This document shows positions 10,747 to 23,544 of a DNA stretch of 64,000 nucleotides, one piece after another. The DNA is from Sipunculus nudus (taxonomy: Eukaryota; Annelida; Sipuncula; Golfingiida; Sipunculidae): assembly GCA_026874595.1 (NCBI GenBank), contig CM049316.1, forward strand, positions 69,303,676 to 69,367,675, in the 5' to 3' direction. Within the stretch, counting starts at the first letter, position 1, and each line of letters opens with the position of its first letter. The translations under genes were made by a program, and so were the position numbers. The notes beneath the pieces are model-generated. The model saw nothing but the letters and a program-made list of their open reading frames with translations, searched no databases and was not told the origin of the DNA.

Positions 10747-13700
10747 ATGGAGAGAGAGAGAGAGAGAGAGGAAGAGAGAGAGAGAGTGAGAGAGTAGCTA
10801 AATTCTTTTCAATTGCCTTTCGATTCGATTCTCAATTTAATTATTGCAAAACTCTACAGTCCGTCAGATGAGTTTATGTTATAAACGTTTTCTTCCTAAG
10901 GTTGCTAATATGAACATTGTACAATAACATTTATATATTCCAAATAAAAATAACAACTCCTCATCCTATTCTGAATCTGATGTCGGGAACGAGGAAAGCC
11001 TCTTAAAACATTATATTTGCAATAAATTTTGTTCATCTCCCCATAGGTTAGAAAAATAAATTTAAAATGTAACAATATAATTTTTCAATTATTCCATTAG
11101 CGAGTATTATTAGTTACTACCTTCCGTTCAATACATCGATTATTCATTGTATTATTGCAACCTTACTTACGAGTAAAGCATTTAGATATTTCTGTATTAA
11201 GAGAAGAATGTATGTCTCTGTTAGGATACATAATTGTATTTTCTCTGAATTATTAGTTGATTGCATACCCTTCTTATTGCTGGTCGTGGGACCCGGGTCT
11301 ATCCTACACACAGCAACGGGAACAAATATAGCCCTTTTTGGCGGACATATGAACAATCGTTTGCCCTCGTATGTTCCATCCGACCCGGCTTTGATATCCT
11401 CGTTCTTTAAGTGAACAACCAAACCAATATTAATAATTAACAATGTAGTGGTGTAATGTATAGGGACACAAATTTATGGAAATACTCAAGACCTATAGAA
11501 ACTACAGTTGAACAGAAAATGAAATTCACGTCATTGACCGCAAAAATCTAGGCGCACAGGTGCAACGTAGTTGATACAATTTAGGTAAAAAAAACAGTGG
11601 TTACTATTTTAGTACTAAAGCATTTAGCATTTTCTTGCCTGCGGTAATTTCATCTCTTATCCCTTTAAGACTAATATTTTTTTCTGATATTGACCATTTT
11701 CCTATTCCCTTATAAGTGAAATTAAATATGATAGCGTCATGGTTATTTTTTATTTAACTTCAAGTCATCAAATCTACAAGCAGGAATTACCTCTTCAACT
11801 GTTATATATTATTCCTTGGTGCCATATTTCAAAACGGCAATATTTATAGCACGTAGACGTTCGACTCTCCTATAATTATATTATGGTCCACATGTATGAA
11901 TCAACCTAAATCAAGTCACGGAGATCAAATTCATAAAATTTGACATCATTCGATTAAACAACAAATTAAGTAACTATCTAGGGATATTTTCGAATATATC
12001 ATTCACACTTCACTGGTATAGCGATCGAATACCAATGTGATAAAAATATCGTTTTCACAAATGTTCTACCGGTGTGCGTTCTACTTTTATTAGTTATGGT
12101 TTCACAATGACCTTGTTGAACTGTTGTAATCAAACTATTTGCTCACCAATTCGACGCCTACTATTGGTTGCTTAGTTTCCTCTGTTCTACCGGTCCACCG
12201 GACAGTACCATGAATGTCGTTACCCAAACTGACCACAACCCGCCGACCTGGAATGAAGTCGGCCAAATCGACAGCAGGTGGCACTTCTGTTTGTTTGTTA
12301 CCTGTCTGAGCAAATTTAATGTTTACCTAAAGCTTGATGATGTTATGGGTATTAAATTTCATTATTATGATGCAAATTGGATTTTCAGTAAACCCCTGAA
12401 ATTACAACCACCGAAGTGTTCGCTTTCCAGGTGGTTGACTAAGAGGAGTCTTAAATGAAGATAAACCATCGGGACCCGGAACCAGAAGTCGTTATTTTAA
12501 GGTGGTTGCTTATCACAGATGATCGTTAAGCGAGGTTTTACTGTAGTATAATTATATTACGGATGGTTTAAAGTATTGTATTTTTCCATTTATCTGACAT
12601 ATAGTTAATAATTTGTATTAATGTTACTGTTAACACAGGGAATGAAAGACTTTCTCTTGCATGTTACCATGGAAATTGTGTTACATGAAATAATAACAAT
12701 CACATTAGGTATAGTCATAATCGTAATCATAAAGAATCAGCAACGATTTTCTGATCTGTTACATGTCCACATTGAAAAATAATTTAGTTTCAAGCTAATA
12801 CACAAGAAAATTGGACTCTTTAGAAATATTCTCAATACACTTGATTTCATGCCCTATAAGTGACTAGTAAAAATGACTGATAAGCAAGTTTGAAAGCAAA
12901 TGAGAATTAAACCTATCAGGTATTCTTTTCGTAAAAGTGTCGCTGACTTTGTTTGACTGCGTTCAATTTGACCTTTGATTTTTATGTTACACCATGTTTC
13001 TGATTCAATTACTTTTAATTAGGGCCTGTATGCGTAAGCATTTATTTATTGACAATTGAAAGGGAAAAAAATTACCCTTGGTTTGTTTGCAGCAAATACT
13101 GTTCAGGCATTTTCACTTTACCTATGTAAGCTCCGGCACCATCAGCTGGACCCGCTTTAGAAATACCAACCCCTTCCTCTTTGGATAGCATTTCTGCATT
13201 TAACCACTTTTCTTGCAAATGTTCATGTAAGTCCTTGTTGCCAGTCACTTTCAGGGCATCCATGAACGCAGTAAATTCTCTCTTTCCCCTGGTGGACATG
13301 AGTTGAACTAAATGTTCAGCTCCGTGTTTCGCAACATCCATGCCAGCCTCTTGCGACAATACTTGATTTTGCAGTAGGCAATGCAAAACTTTACGTAAGT
13401 TTTTCAGATCTCGGACGATTCTTCTAGAAGATTCAACAATTATCTGTCCGTACATCATGTGATTAATAAAGGATGTCATTGATGGTTCTGCTGAAAAATA
13501 TGAGTATATTTTTAATTATCTAAAGACCGAATAACTTCGAACAAATATGATGACTGCCTCATTTTAATGTTTTCTAAATAAATAGCGTTAATATAGTCCT
13601 GTGATCGCGTGAGATTTAAGTATACTTTTCATTTCTGTTCTTACCAAGAGTTATTAAATAGTAATAATATGAATTACATAATAATAATTAAAATTAAATA

Positions 13701-15138
13701 ATGCTAGTAATAAGAAAAAAAAGAGGAAGAAGGAGATGGAGATGGATATTGCTTTCATTGGTTTCTGGAAAATTATAAACAATATTCAAGTTGCACATGA
13801 TACGTAAAAAGAAACACCATCTGTTTACTTTGGCTGCAGTTCGGTTAAACTATATACGGGTGTTACAAATGGTATGTATCAACAGTAGGACTGCAGGAAA
13901 TGTCTAGTCGTCATCATGGTATAACATTGATATCATTTAAATGCTCTCACCTATTTTTTCTTGTTCCCCCTTATCTTGTGGTAGTTCTTTCCCTATTCGA
14001 TCTCGTGTTCGTCTTGTCGTTTTCTTCCCACCTATAGCTCGGGCACATTCGGCCTCTATCGCCTTATCTTTAAGCAAGTTATACAATTCATCATTATCTG
14101 TTTCTTTCAAAGCTTGCAAGAGTCCGTAATATGTTCTTCTGCCTCCAGGGACCAGAATATTTTGACATTTTTCGAATTCCGATGTCATATAATGTGCCGT
14201 GAGATTTTCATCCAGGATCTTGTATCGGACAAGGTTAAAAATGACGTCATCCTTTTCTCTTATCTTTTGTATAATCACAGGACTGCACTCAAGCCAAAGT
14301 CGGTTGTACAAATTGTCTGAAACGAAATACGAGTGAGAAATACTTTTAATTGATTTTAAATGTTATATATTTCTTTTAAACGTTCCGAATTCTTACCTGT
14401 AACTTAACTTTTTGGTAAAAACACTTTAGATTAAGGTAGTTCTAGCAAGAGAAATATGAATATCTATTATTTGAATATATGATTAATCAAATAGCAATTC
14501 ATAAGATAACCATTATATAAGACTAGAATGGAATAAATAAATAGAAAAAGATAACTATTAATAAAAACAAAAAAGGAAACATTCTGCATGCAAATAAAAT
14601 ACTTTGTCTATAAAATAAAAAATGATTAACTTTTTATAAAAAACGGTAACCAATGTCATATTGTTGGTTCAAATGGACGCTTCTGTTCAACATATATTAA
14701 AAGAAATTATAATTTTATACGTTTTCATTTAAAAATTCTACACGAAATGTGAAACGTGTCGTCAAGTGATATTTCATGCATGCTGATAATACAAACAAAT
14801 AAATAACAATTTCATTAAATAACTTTACCTTTGATTGGTCGGTCTTGGCCCAGTTCTGGTTGAATAATGGCATAGACATCCGGTTCCAGTCGGTGTAATA
14901 CAGTGAGAAACTTCTCAAATCGCGAGTCGTCCAATTTATTAATGATCTTTTGTAATATCTTAGTTTGATTCTCCTCAGATTGGCATAACGTAATGCCCGT
15001 AGAGTCGGCCTGCGATATCACCTCTGCTTCTGAGAGCTGCTTGAGCAGGATCTTTATATCTACATATCGCAAGAATTCCCCCGCCTCGTCTTCAATTTTT
15101 CTTCTGACGTCACCAAATCTGTCACCCTTTCTCTCCAT
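8902..15138 (-). CDS. CARD/CAP-Gly scaffold protein A, 8 exons, about 707 aa
   Basis: Gene model built from splice sites. Exons: 15138-14829, 14316-13951, 13490-13122, 12286-12147, 11404-11269, 10639-10293, 9770-9620, 9206-8902. All junctions are GT-AG and all phases agree, giving 2124 bases from ATG to TAG. Domains: CARD-like folds at about 10-95, 105-200 and 230-315; CAP-Gly domains split over exons 4+5 and 6+7; a final CARD in exon 8 (about 615-700). CAP-Gly marks are a GxVRW or GKFRW strand, AGVEL or VGVEL, then SDGT or TDGT and GKR or GHR. The GKNDG loop of tubulin-binding CAP-Gly domains is altered, as in CYLD. No ubiquitin protease domain is present. Exon 6 has a repetitive EQQTTP linker. 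A likely cytosolic adaptor joining CARD assemblies to a CYLD-type ligand; the role is inferred. Paralogue at 51851-62220. Confidence 0.85.
9541..9598. repeat. (TA)n microsatellite in intron 7 of gene A
   Basis: TA-rich run immediately 3' of the donor at 9620/9619, inside the last intron of the CARD/CAP-Gly gene. Confidence 0.9.
10688..10796. repeat. Compound (TA)n-(GA)n microsatellite in intron 5 of gene A
   Basis: A TA run of about 50 bases, a short GTGTATG bridge and a GA-rich run with minor interruptions. It lies in the intron between exons 11404-11269 and 10639-10293. Confidence 0.9.
12386..12543 (-). mobile_element. Pogo/Tigger-like MITE in intron 3 of gene A
   Basis: A 158-base element. 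Read on the minus strand its end is CAGTAAAACCTCGCTTAACG, and the opposite end starts CAGTAAACCCCTG, so the ends form imperfect inverted repeats. Internal AACCACC, AATAACGAC and GGGTCCCGAT blocks match the element end at 6929-7012. A TA flank follows the TACTG end. It is too short to encode a transposase. Confidence 0.6.
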
Positions 15139-17204
15139 TTTGTGGGCAGTAGGTTCCTGAATGTACGTATATATCGCTAAGACTGACAGTTTCAAGCAAA
15201 AAAGATCGATTAGTTTTTATTATGGATCCCTGATCATTTAGAGAACTTGTTATTTATATTCTTTGTGTGTTTGCTATCTACAGAATCCAGATGTTGTATC
15301 GTGTCTGGCTGCAGAGTAATCCGACGTCAGATTAGCGCTTTCTTTCCAATTTTTTTTATTAACGATAAGCACTAACAATTCTAAGCAATGAGTTCGAGGT
15401 AATTTCCGATTGTCCGTCACAAATAGATTATCAGTTAGTATTTTATATCTAACGTTTATTTCTTATCTATAGAAACCCAGGTGTATACCCTGTACAGCTG
15501 CAGCTAAGTCGGAGGAGTAGTTTCAAATCTGAATGCGGCTGATATCAGAATCTAACATTAAGTGGGGGACCTGGCTATTGCATTCGTCACAGGCTTAATT
15601 TTGGTCATCGGGTATATGTTGCATTAGACTGGAAATGACAAGATTTGTGATTAGCATTGATTTGTGGAATGGAGGAACTGTTATGACTTACAAGTGTGTC
15701 TAAACCAGGATTGGGTATATATCGGAGTGTCTGGAAGGTACAAAATTGCCCAATTGTAAAGGGACTTTGACCGAAGAGTGCGTACTCTCGTTGACGCATT
15801 AAACGAAACTCACGATTATATCCACCATAATATTCAAAATAAACTTGTGATGTTTCTTGAACTGCATGGTATTATTTTTTAACAAATATTTATACACTGT
15901 GACATGTTCAGGCATAGCCTGATTGTCCACAAGGTCCTGGTTAAAATGACAATAGTTATAAAACAATCAAATATATGACATGAGGTAAAATGGATATATG
16001 CATGCAATAATGTAATTTAAGATGTAAAATATCAGATGATTTCACTTAAAAATCTTAACGTCATATGTCTGGCATTGGTCCTCTGGGTATAAAGTGCTTG
16101 AGGCGTTTCTTAAATGTATATAGGAAGACTCCTTGGTTTTAGCGGCTAATTAAACACCGCTGTTCCCACAATACCCTCATCGATTAATTAATTGATTTGT
16201 ATATGTATGAGGGAAATTAAAATAGATTATTATATAATGTGTTTTCCTGCTTATGTTCTATGTTGCACACAGAAAATATTTCAAAAACCAAATTTGAGGA
16301 GCATCAACATGTCAAGTCAGTATCATCAAAGTAATATTATTTTTAATGTGATGGCAAGAATTCTCAATTCTACATTCCACAACACTACGCATTATGTGAC
16401 CACGCTTAGCTACGGCACAGACGAAACCTTACAACGTCATAAGACCATTACCCCCAAGATAGGCTGGAAGCTTGCAAAGCGCAAATAAATATTTTTACAC
16501 TGCAATTAAAACAGTTTAATTGCCAAACCGTGAACATTAATTGGACCCACCTGAAAATGAAATGCCTGTGAAACACTTAAAGGGTGTATCCCAGCAAAAG
16601 AATTATAGCCCGAGCATATATCGGGTATATGTACACGCGTAGTACTACCCTTGTAGCAGCTGGGGTCAACGTCTATACCACTTCATACACTGGAATGTGG
16701 CCTCCTTGTTCTGGACCCCTGAGCACACGCACTGTACATAAGATAAGCCTAATATATCAGATCGGGCATCGAATGGGGCAGGTGTCACCTGAAAGGGAAA
16801 TTTATACCAGCGATGGGGTCTGGCAGTAAACACTTAACATAAAGATGGTCTGCCTGTTGATTTTCTAAAAGCTGACGCAAAATACTTGTTTCGGGTAATT
16901 TACTCCAAATCCCTGCGAAATTTAATATTTTTATCACTTTCTTCGCTGTTAATTGACTTCTTGTAGAGGCTATCAGGTATATTTAGGTATTAATAGAATT
17001 GCAGGAAGCTATGTTACCCTTTAAAGTACATGACTATGTTTAATTACAAATTAATTTTCTTATTAAATGAACTTACTGAAGTCCCTCCTTACTTTTTGTT
17101 AATATGGTCTGTTAATAATAAATTGACATTTGTTAATTATTGGAAAGTAGACTTAGTTATTTCACTATTTTTTTTTGTTACTGTTAAACATGAACGTTAC
17201 CTTT

Positions 17205-17205
<1 letters not shown>
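15139..17205. other. Upstream of gene A, no gene recognised
   Basis: This stretch must contain the 5' UTR and promoter of CARD/CAP-Gly gene A. The open frame extends above the ATG at 15138 only to a TTG at 15195. The other reading frames are short and match no known domain. Confidence 0.4.
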
Positions 17206-17208
<3 letters not shown>

Positions 17209-17270
<62 letters not shown>

Positions 17271-17272
17271 GG
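17209..17272. repeat. (TA)n microsatellite
   Basis: Nearly pure TA run of about 64 bases with a single TTTA interruption. Confidence 0.95.
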
Positions 17273-17344
17273 GTAGATATGTGGCTGGTGACACAAGTAA
17301 AAACAGAACAGTACTCAGTAGAGCGCACACCTCCGCCTAGGTAA

Positions 17345-18110
17345 AACAGTACTATTACTACGACTCTCTCATTCTTATTTACACAATTATTGAATGAAAG
17401 TATCTAGTAGAGGTATGTTTGACGGTACAAGGAATAGTTATGGGTTTGTTATGATCCACTGATACTTTTAAAATCGTTTGTCCTAACGATGACCTTACGC
17501 AATTATGAAATATGCAAATTAAGGCCGTTATTGAGGAAAATTTTATTTCCTTTAAAATCTCAAGAATCAGCCATGTTAATTGGTCAGACATGGTTTTCAA
17601 GGTCAAAGATTGAAATGAAACAAAGGTTGAGTATGTATTATAAATTTTAATATGCAAATTTGGGTCACTATTGATGACAATTCTAATTTCTCCATATCTC
17701 TTGCATTGGCCAGGGTAATATGACTAGCTTTTTGTTTATTCCTTGGTTTCCATGGTCAAAGCTTTAAATGAAGCCAAATCGAAAACGTTGCATTTCTTAT
17801 ATTAAACTTTGAAAGGGAAATTAGGGTCAACAAAAGCTTTTTTCTTCACTTACGGATTAACTCGAAGTGACCGGAGGAGGCTTAATGGGTTTTCCTTTCA
17901 TTTTCAAAACTTTTTATCCAGAAAAGGATACAACCTAATCTGATGCTCAAATAAATATCCAAAATTATATTTTCATTTAGTGGTAATGGCGGTTTGATTA
18001 TGGAAAAGACAAATAAATATAAAAATATCTAAGAGATAACTCTTCTTTATGAATGAGTGTGTGTTTTTTGTCCATGCGTGTAAATGATTATGCTAGTCTT
18101 TTCTAGAGTT
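17345..18110. other. No gene recognised
   Basis: Contains loosely repeated phrases of the type ATATGCAAATT and TGGTCAAAG spaced by about 130 bases, which suggests an old dispersed repeat. No coding signal is visible. Confidence 0.3.
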
Positions 18111-18113
18111 GAT

Positions 18114-18114
<1 letters not shown>

Positions 18115-18150
<36 letters not shown>
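18115..18150. repeat. (AC)n-(TA)n microsatellite
   Basis: An AC run followed by a TA run. It directly abuts the TIR element that starts at 18152. Confidence 0.9.
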
Positions 18151-18151
<1 letters not shown>

Positions 18152-18466
18152 CAGTAGAGCGCCCTTTTTTTCCGAAAGCGTCGGGGGACAAGCTTTTCTT
18201 TCGGAAAAACGAATTTTCGGAAAATCGGACAGGGTTCAAGTTTGTAAGACAGTGAATGATTAATTTAACGCCATTTTACTGATAGAACACCGTGTTTCTT
18301 TTCGACCTACGTAATTGACATATAAGTTAGTTGTAATTACATAAAAATCATTTGCATGCTTGAAAAAATATTTCGTAAATACGAATTAATTTTCGGTTCC
18401 CGAATTTAAATTTCGGAAAAACGAATTTTTTGGAAATTCGACATTCTGAAAAACGGCGCTCTACTA
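18152..18466. mobile_element. Nonautonomous DNA transposon (MITE) with terminal inverted repeats
   Basis: About 315 bases long. The left end is CAGTAGAGCGCCC and the right end, read inward on the other strand, is TAGTAGAGCGCCG, each followed by T-rich sequence. TA lies at both flanks, as expected for Tc1/mariner/pogo-type target duplications. The interior is rich in TTCGGAAAA motifs in both orientations. No transposase is encoded. Confidence 0.7.
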
Positions 18467-18479
18467 TATATCTATAGTG

Positions 18480-19320
18480 AGTGAAGAAGGCCATAGTTCC
18501 GAAATCGTTCACGTATACATCTCACCACATAATCTTTTTTTATTTTAAATAGACAGGATTTAGGGTTATTTATGAATTAGCTCGAATATTGAGATACAAA
18601 GATGCACTATATATAGGCACAACAGAGGTGTACGAACCAAATAATAAAGGGGCAGATTATTTCGTATAATTAAACTATAGACAATACCATGATTTGGGAA
18701 TTACAACCATCTGATGTTAAAGGAACGACGTCATGTTGGTATGTAACAGCATTTGATAACATGACTGTCCGCTTTTGATACGTGCAGCATGATGTTCAAA
18801 ACGGAGACCATATAGTCCATGGGCCCAGAGCTAATTTTCCACATATCGGTACCACCCAGGGTGGCAAAACTTAAATAGTTTTTTTGTTTGTTAAAGGTCT
18901 ATGTCTATAGATGATATTTTTGTATGATGACTGATCCAGAGTGTAGCTTAGTCATAGTTATCTGCTATTGAATGTAGTGACCCTACATGAAATTTAAACT
19001 TTAAGCCGCATCAATTTTTCCATAGTATTTAGATAATTAAACAAATTTAGTCTCAATAGATAGCTATGACCAAGGGCTTTCTGGTGGTGTGTCAAGTGTG
19101 GCAGTTTTATACCTTGATCGTCAGTGGCAGATACAAATAATTACGCCTACCCCTTAAAATTGCTGAAAATTTGGTATGTTTATTCATTTAACTCAAGATT
19201 GCAGGGACAAACGACAGTTTTTGATTAAATTTTAGATAACAGCTTGGTTTTTCTTGACTCTTTTTTATTTTTATGGATATTAAGGCTAACATTTTAATTG
19301 AGTATGGGAAGTAATTTACT
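18480..19320. other. No gene recognised
   Basis: AT-rich sequence without coding signal or clear repeat structure. It lies between the TIR element and the decayed gene at 19330. Confidence 0.3.
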
Positions 19321-19329
19321 GAATTTTTA

Positions 19330-19960
19330 TATGCAGCGTCAGGACATCTACCAGGCACTCATCGGGTTACACGCCTTCACTGACTCAGTGCTTTTGCTGG
19401 TCGTGGAAAACTTAGTGCATTGAAGCATCTTAAACAGAGCACTATATACTAGCAGACTTTCAAAACTCTTGGTGAACTTTTGGATGTATCTGCACAGCTT
19501 TGAGAAATGCTAGAGGACTTTGGTTGCAGAATGAACGCATCCCCTTCAATTACGCATGAAGTCAATGAGCATCGCTATCATCTGGTTTCTGCAAAAAGTG
19601 GAGTCTTTAGAGTCTTCTCAGCTTCCTCATTGCAAAGAGTGTCTGCACAATCATGTTCTTCGTGTGAATTATCAGATTAAAGGTGCCATGTCAGCTAGCT
19701 ATGCCAGACCCTAAAGAGCATGTTTGGACTGCAGATGAGAAAAGCACATAAAGCAGTCTCCCATTGGATGATGGGATCACCGGCACCTGAATATGTGTAG
19801 GAGTTGATGTTGTGCAAATGTCCACGTACCTGTAAACTTCCTGACTGCACATGACTGGCGAAAGTACATATATGTGTAACCTACAGACGTGCGCAAGCCA
19901 AAGGAGTGAGGATGCGGAAGAGAACGAGGAAGCCCTGGAGGATTCGGATGCTGATGATTG
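19330..19960 (+). pseudogene. Decayed Cys-rich transposon-like gene, C-terminal part
   Basis: Conceptual reading needs at least two frameshifts and several in-frame stops. The pieces in order are LIGLHAFT, then SAFAGRGKLSALKHL in a second frame, then SQLPHCKECLHNHVLRVNYQ, then GSPAPEY, CKCPRTCKLPDC and a terminal acidic SDADD. From memory these match an uncharacterised protein family that is common in cnidarian, mollusc and fish genomes and behaves like a transposon passenger. The exact family could not be verified. The Cys-rich C-terminus (CxC, then CxxxC) suggests metal binding. No intron is apparent. It is almost certainly nonfunctional. Confidence 0.6.
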
Positions 19961-19977
19961 AGACAACGGATTATGAC

Positions 19978-20165
19978 CAGGGGGTGTAGAGAGTAGAGGG
20001 GTAAACGCTCGGCTCTTTCTGCTGACAACCCGGGTTCGATCCCCGGCGTGCTATGGGAGTTGGTCGTAGTGGCCCGCCCAGGGTCGGTGGTTTTTTTTCC
20101 AGGTCCTCCAGTTTCCTCCACCTCCAAAGACTACCAAACACTACAACCCGAGCCATGGAGAATGC
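19978..20165 (+). repeat. tRNA-derived SINE, copy 2
   Basis: The head contains GGGGTAAACGCTCGGCTC and the box B match GGTTCGATCCCC. The body has GTAGTGGCCCG and GGTGG followed by a T-rich stretch and CCAGGTCCTCC. Same family as the copies at 7437 and 32022, here in plus orientation, ending near AGCCATGGAGAATG. Confidence 0.75.
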
Positions 20166-20564
20166 TTCAGATTAGTTATTAATAACTAGTTTTAAAATCA
20201 ATGTGAAATAAATAAAGTTCATATTTAACGGACTATGACTATGGAAGGTAGGCTAGAATTAGATTTTACGGGAATTCTCTTCATTATAATTTGTTTGAAT
20301 TTCTTTGAAAAATATCGAAGCTACTGTCTGCATGGCAAAAGTGTCGATAATATTAGGAGCGGGGTGAGAAAATTCATGCAATATTATGGAAACTATAGTA
20401 TCTATCGTGTTATTTCTACTGGTAGTATATACCTAGCAAAAAATGTACTAATGATTGGTTTTAGGAAAGTAGAGGTTGTTAATATTTTCAGTTATGGAGA
20501 CTAATTTTTTTCCTTTTCCTTTTCAAAATTTTGCCATAAATATAAAAAAAATAAGACCAGATAA

Positions 20565-20825
20565 GCACTGTGGTCTGGTGGTAGACCAGCACAGCAGTCA
20601 GAGCCGGTAGGTCATGAGTTAAATTCCCAGCTGAAGAACGTAAGATTTTTTACCGTCCCCCCCCCCCCCCATACAGGGTGGACGCTCTGCAGATTTAATG
20701 GTAAGGCTATGCCTTATAGCAGTGTTTAGGTCACAAACGACTTCGCCTATGAGGATTCCTCGTTGTTATGCAATGGGGTTGATTACAAAATCAACGACCT
20801 GCAGGTGCGGTAGACACAAAGCCTG
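20565..20825 (+). repeat. Candidate second tRNA-derived SINE family
   Basis: It begins with a tRNA-like TGTGGTCTGGTGGTAGACC (box A-like) and about 45 bases later AGTTAAATTCCC (degenerate box B), followed by CAGCTGAAG. The body contains a C14 run. No second copy was found in the window, so assignment rests on the pol III-like head only. Confidence 0.4.
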
Positions 20826-20829
20826 GGTG

Positions 20830-23540
20830 ACAACTGGATACAAAATAACATGCTAGTCCTAAATAAGAATTATATAAGATATCATAAACCAGGCCTATAC
20901 ATAAGATATAATGCTTATGATAATATGCTTAACCATTACTTTTCAGGTGCATGTGTGACATGTATATGTACAGTGCATGTACTAAACATTTTTAACCTGA
21001 GTACAATCACCAGTTACAAAAAACATCACACCTGAATAAGCAGGAATAAGGAATAAGCAGGGACATACACTGTGCAAAAATCATTGTAGGTGGCGGCATC
21101 AGTGTACGAGAAAGCCATCAAAGATGGATGGACAGGCAAAAATTTCAGGAAGATACACCAAACTTCTCTTGAGTCATGTGCACTAGGCTGACCAAGCTCA
21201 GCTAAGGTAGGCAGCTGTCAAGCAAGTCAAGCGAAGCTAATTGCCAGGTGCAGCTACTGCACTGAGTGAACTCTTGACCTATATTTGGCCTGTACTGAAT
21301 GGACTTTTGACCTGTTGCCTAATCGGATACATTTGGCAGTCTGCCAAAGTTTTAAATAGACAGACTGAAATTTCATTTTTTTATCAAAATATTTAGGATA
21401 ATAGCAGATGCCTATTGAATGCTAAATCAGAATACAGATATATTTTATTCACATCTAAAATAGTTGGTAGTCTGCCAAGTTATTTATAGATACAAAATCT
21501 TGGCCTGTTGCCAAATCTGTTTTTTTTTACATACTGAAAGACTTTGGTTTCAATCCTTTTTTTTCAAGCTCACATATTCATAGGATTTGTAATATCAAAA
21601 TGTTTGGGAAAATAACATATGTCTATTGAAAGCTAAATCAGAATACAGATATATTTTTATTCATGGATATAGCTCACACATAAGTTGGATATGAACACCA
21701 ATTATTTATGTTGCCTGCACATCTCTGCTTAAATACCCACACAGCTTAGTCTGATAATACAAATCTACTTGCTTTGTTTATCAAAATATCTCACATTCCT
21801 TTCATTGTAAAAGGTGCAATTCAGGCAAAAATTATTTAAACAAACTTGAACAAGGCCACCTATTTATGCAATGATACAAAATTTGAAACAACAGTTTTGC
21901 AGAAAAGACTCGGCCACAAGACCAACTTCAGCTTTCTATGACTCAAGAAATCAAAAAACCAGATCTGTTCTTATACAAATGAGACAGCCCTACAGAAGGA
22001 TAACTTTTGCGAATAATTAAAGCATTCGGTTGACAGTTTCTAATGTAGTGGCTGAAATATACACCTCAATTTCAAATATGAGTCATGTGACCAACATGAG
22101 CACACCACTTGGTGATTCTAGCTACTGCCGTTTCTTAGATTGTAATGTTGGTATGTTGACTTAGCCAAATGACTAAGTACAAATTCTGCTAACTCGGCCA
22201 AGATTCATTAAAAACCCAAAACATTTTAACAAACTTGAGAGGGCTCATTTCTGGGATAATTTCTGTAAAACATTGAACAATTGGGCTGAATGATTTCAGA
22301 GGAGCATAATTTCAAGCTTTCCCCAGGGAAATTGTAAGTCGATGCAGATGGAGCTACAAAAAGCTCAACTCCACAACATTTAACATGAGACTGATTTTTG
22401 CATACGATTTGGTGATGCTAGCTCATGTTGTTCCTATGACACTATGGTTAGTGTACTGATGCCCGATGACCAACGTACAAGAAAGGTCGATGCAGGTAGC
22501 GTAACCAATATCTCAGTTTCAAATATGACTCATGTGACCAACATTTGCATTAAATTTGATGATGATAGCTCCTGTCGTTTCCGAGATTTTAATTTTTGTA
22601 TGCTTATTTGGCCATATGACTTAGTTCAACTTCCTTTAACTTGGTCAAAAATGACTGAACTGAAACTATTCGAACAATCTTGAGAGAGATTGTTTCTGGG
22701 ATTATTTCTTTAAAATTTCCAAAAAAAATAAAATCGCTGAACAGTTTTGCAGAAGGCTTATATTTTTTTTTCTCTATAAAATCTAAGTTATGCAGATAGC
22801 AAAAAAATAAGTTCAATCCAATAAAGTTTGACATGTGACTGTTTCTTCCACTTCATCATTCTGTCTGTTCACACGCCATTGTCTTTTATGGTAACACACA
22901 ATAAAAACAATAACAGTCTGACTGGAAGAGTATGACTACAGGGTCATACTCAGAATTTGACATTTATATTGTTATTTCACTTTTTTCGCTCTCTCACAAA
23001 TAAGTGTGACCACATTTCACTGAAATTATTTTGCATGATAAAGTTGACGATCCGGCGCATCTAATGATATCATATTTTTGTAAGTTAAATATAAATATAT
23101 TTTGTTACAAATGTCGAAAAAAGGGTAGTTTGCTTAAAATTCCCAGAATGACGTCGTGTCAAAGACTTTCTCAGCCTCCGTCATGAATCCACAGTAATCT
23201 ACATACATTTTACCACTATAAATATTGAAAAATAAATTGTGACCACATTTTATTAAACCAGCCATATCAGTTACTATTATTTATAATATTATAAAATGTG
23301 GTCACATAATATTTTTCGACGATAATATTTTGAACGAAATTTATCGTTCTGTCCACCGGAGCCGGAAGACGAAGAATGCGTGATGACTGCTATATGGTTG
23401 TACACTTTTACTCTGGAGATATTATGTTTCCAGTACAAGTAATTTCTAAATCAAGTCTAGTTATAATATTTCATAGTTAACTCATAGATTGAATTAATTA
23501 TTCTATTTATTAATATATTTCATTTGCAATATTTAAGTAT
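20830..23540. repeat. Noncoding region with diverged repeats about 444 bases apart
   Basis: The phrase TCATGTGACCAACAT followed by GATGATAGCT- or GATTCTAGCT-type sequence occurs at about 22082 and again at 22527. Each copy is followed by similar text ending in ATGACT plus AGTTC or AGTAC. An AATACAGATATATTTT phrase also repeats near 21431 and 21642. These are old dispersed or tandem repeats. No gene is seen. Confidence 0.45.
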
Positions 23541-23544
23541 TCTC

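Noticed and set aside
13941-14320. Plus-strand frames opposite exon 2 of gene A
   Set aside because: Antisense shadows of a well-supported exon.
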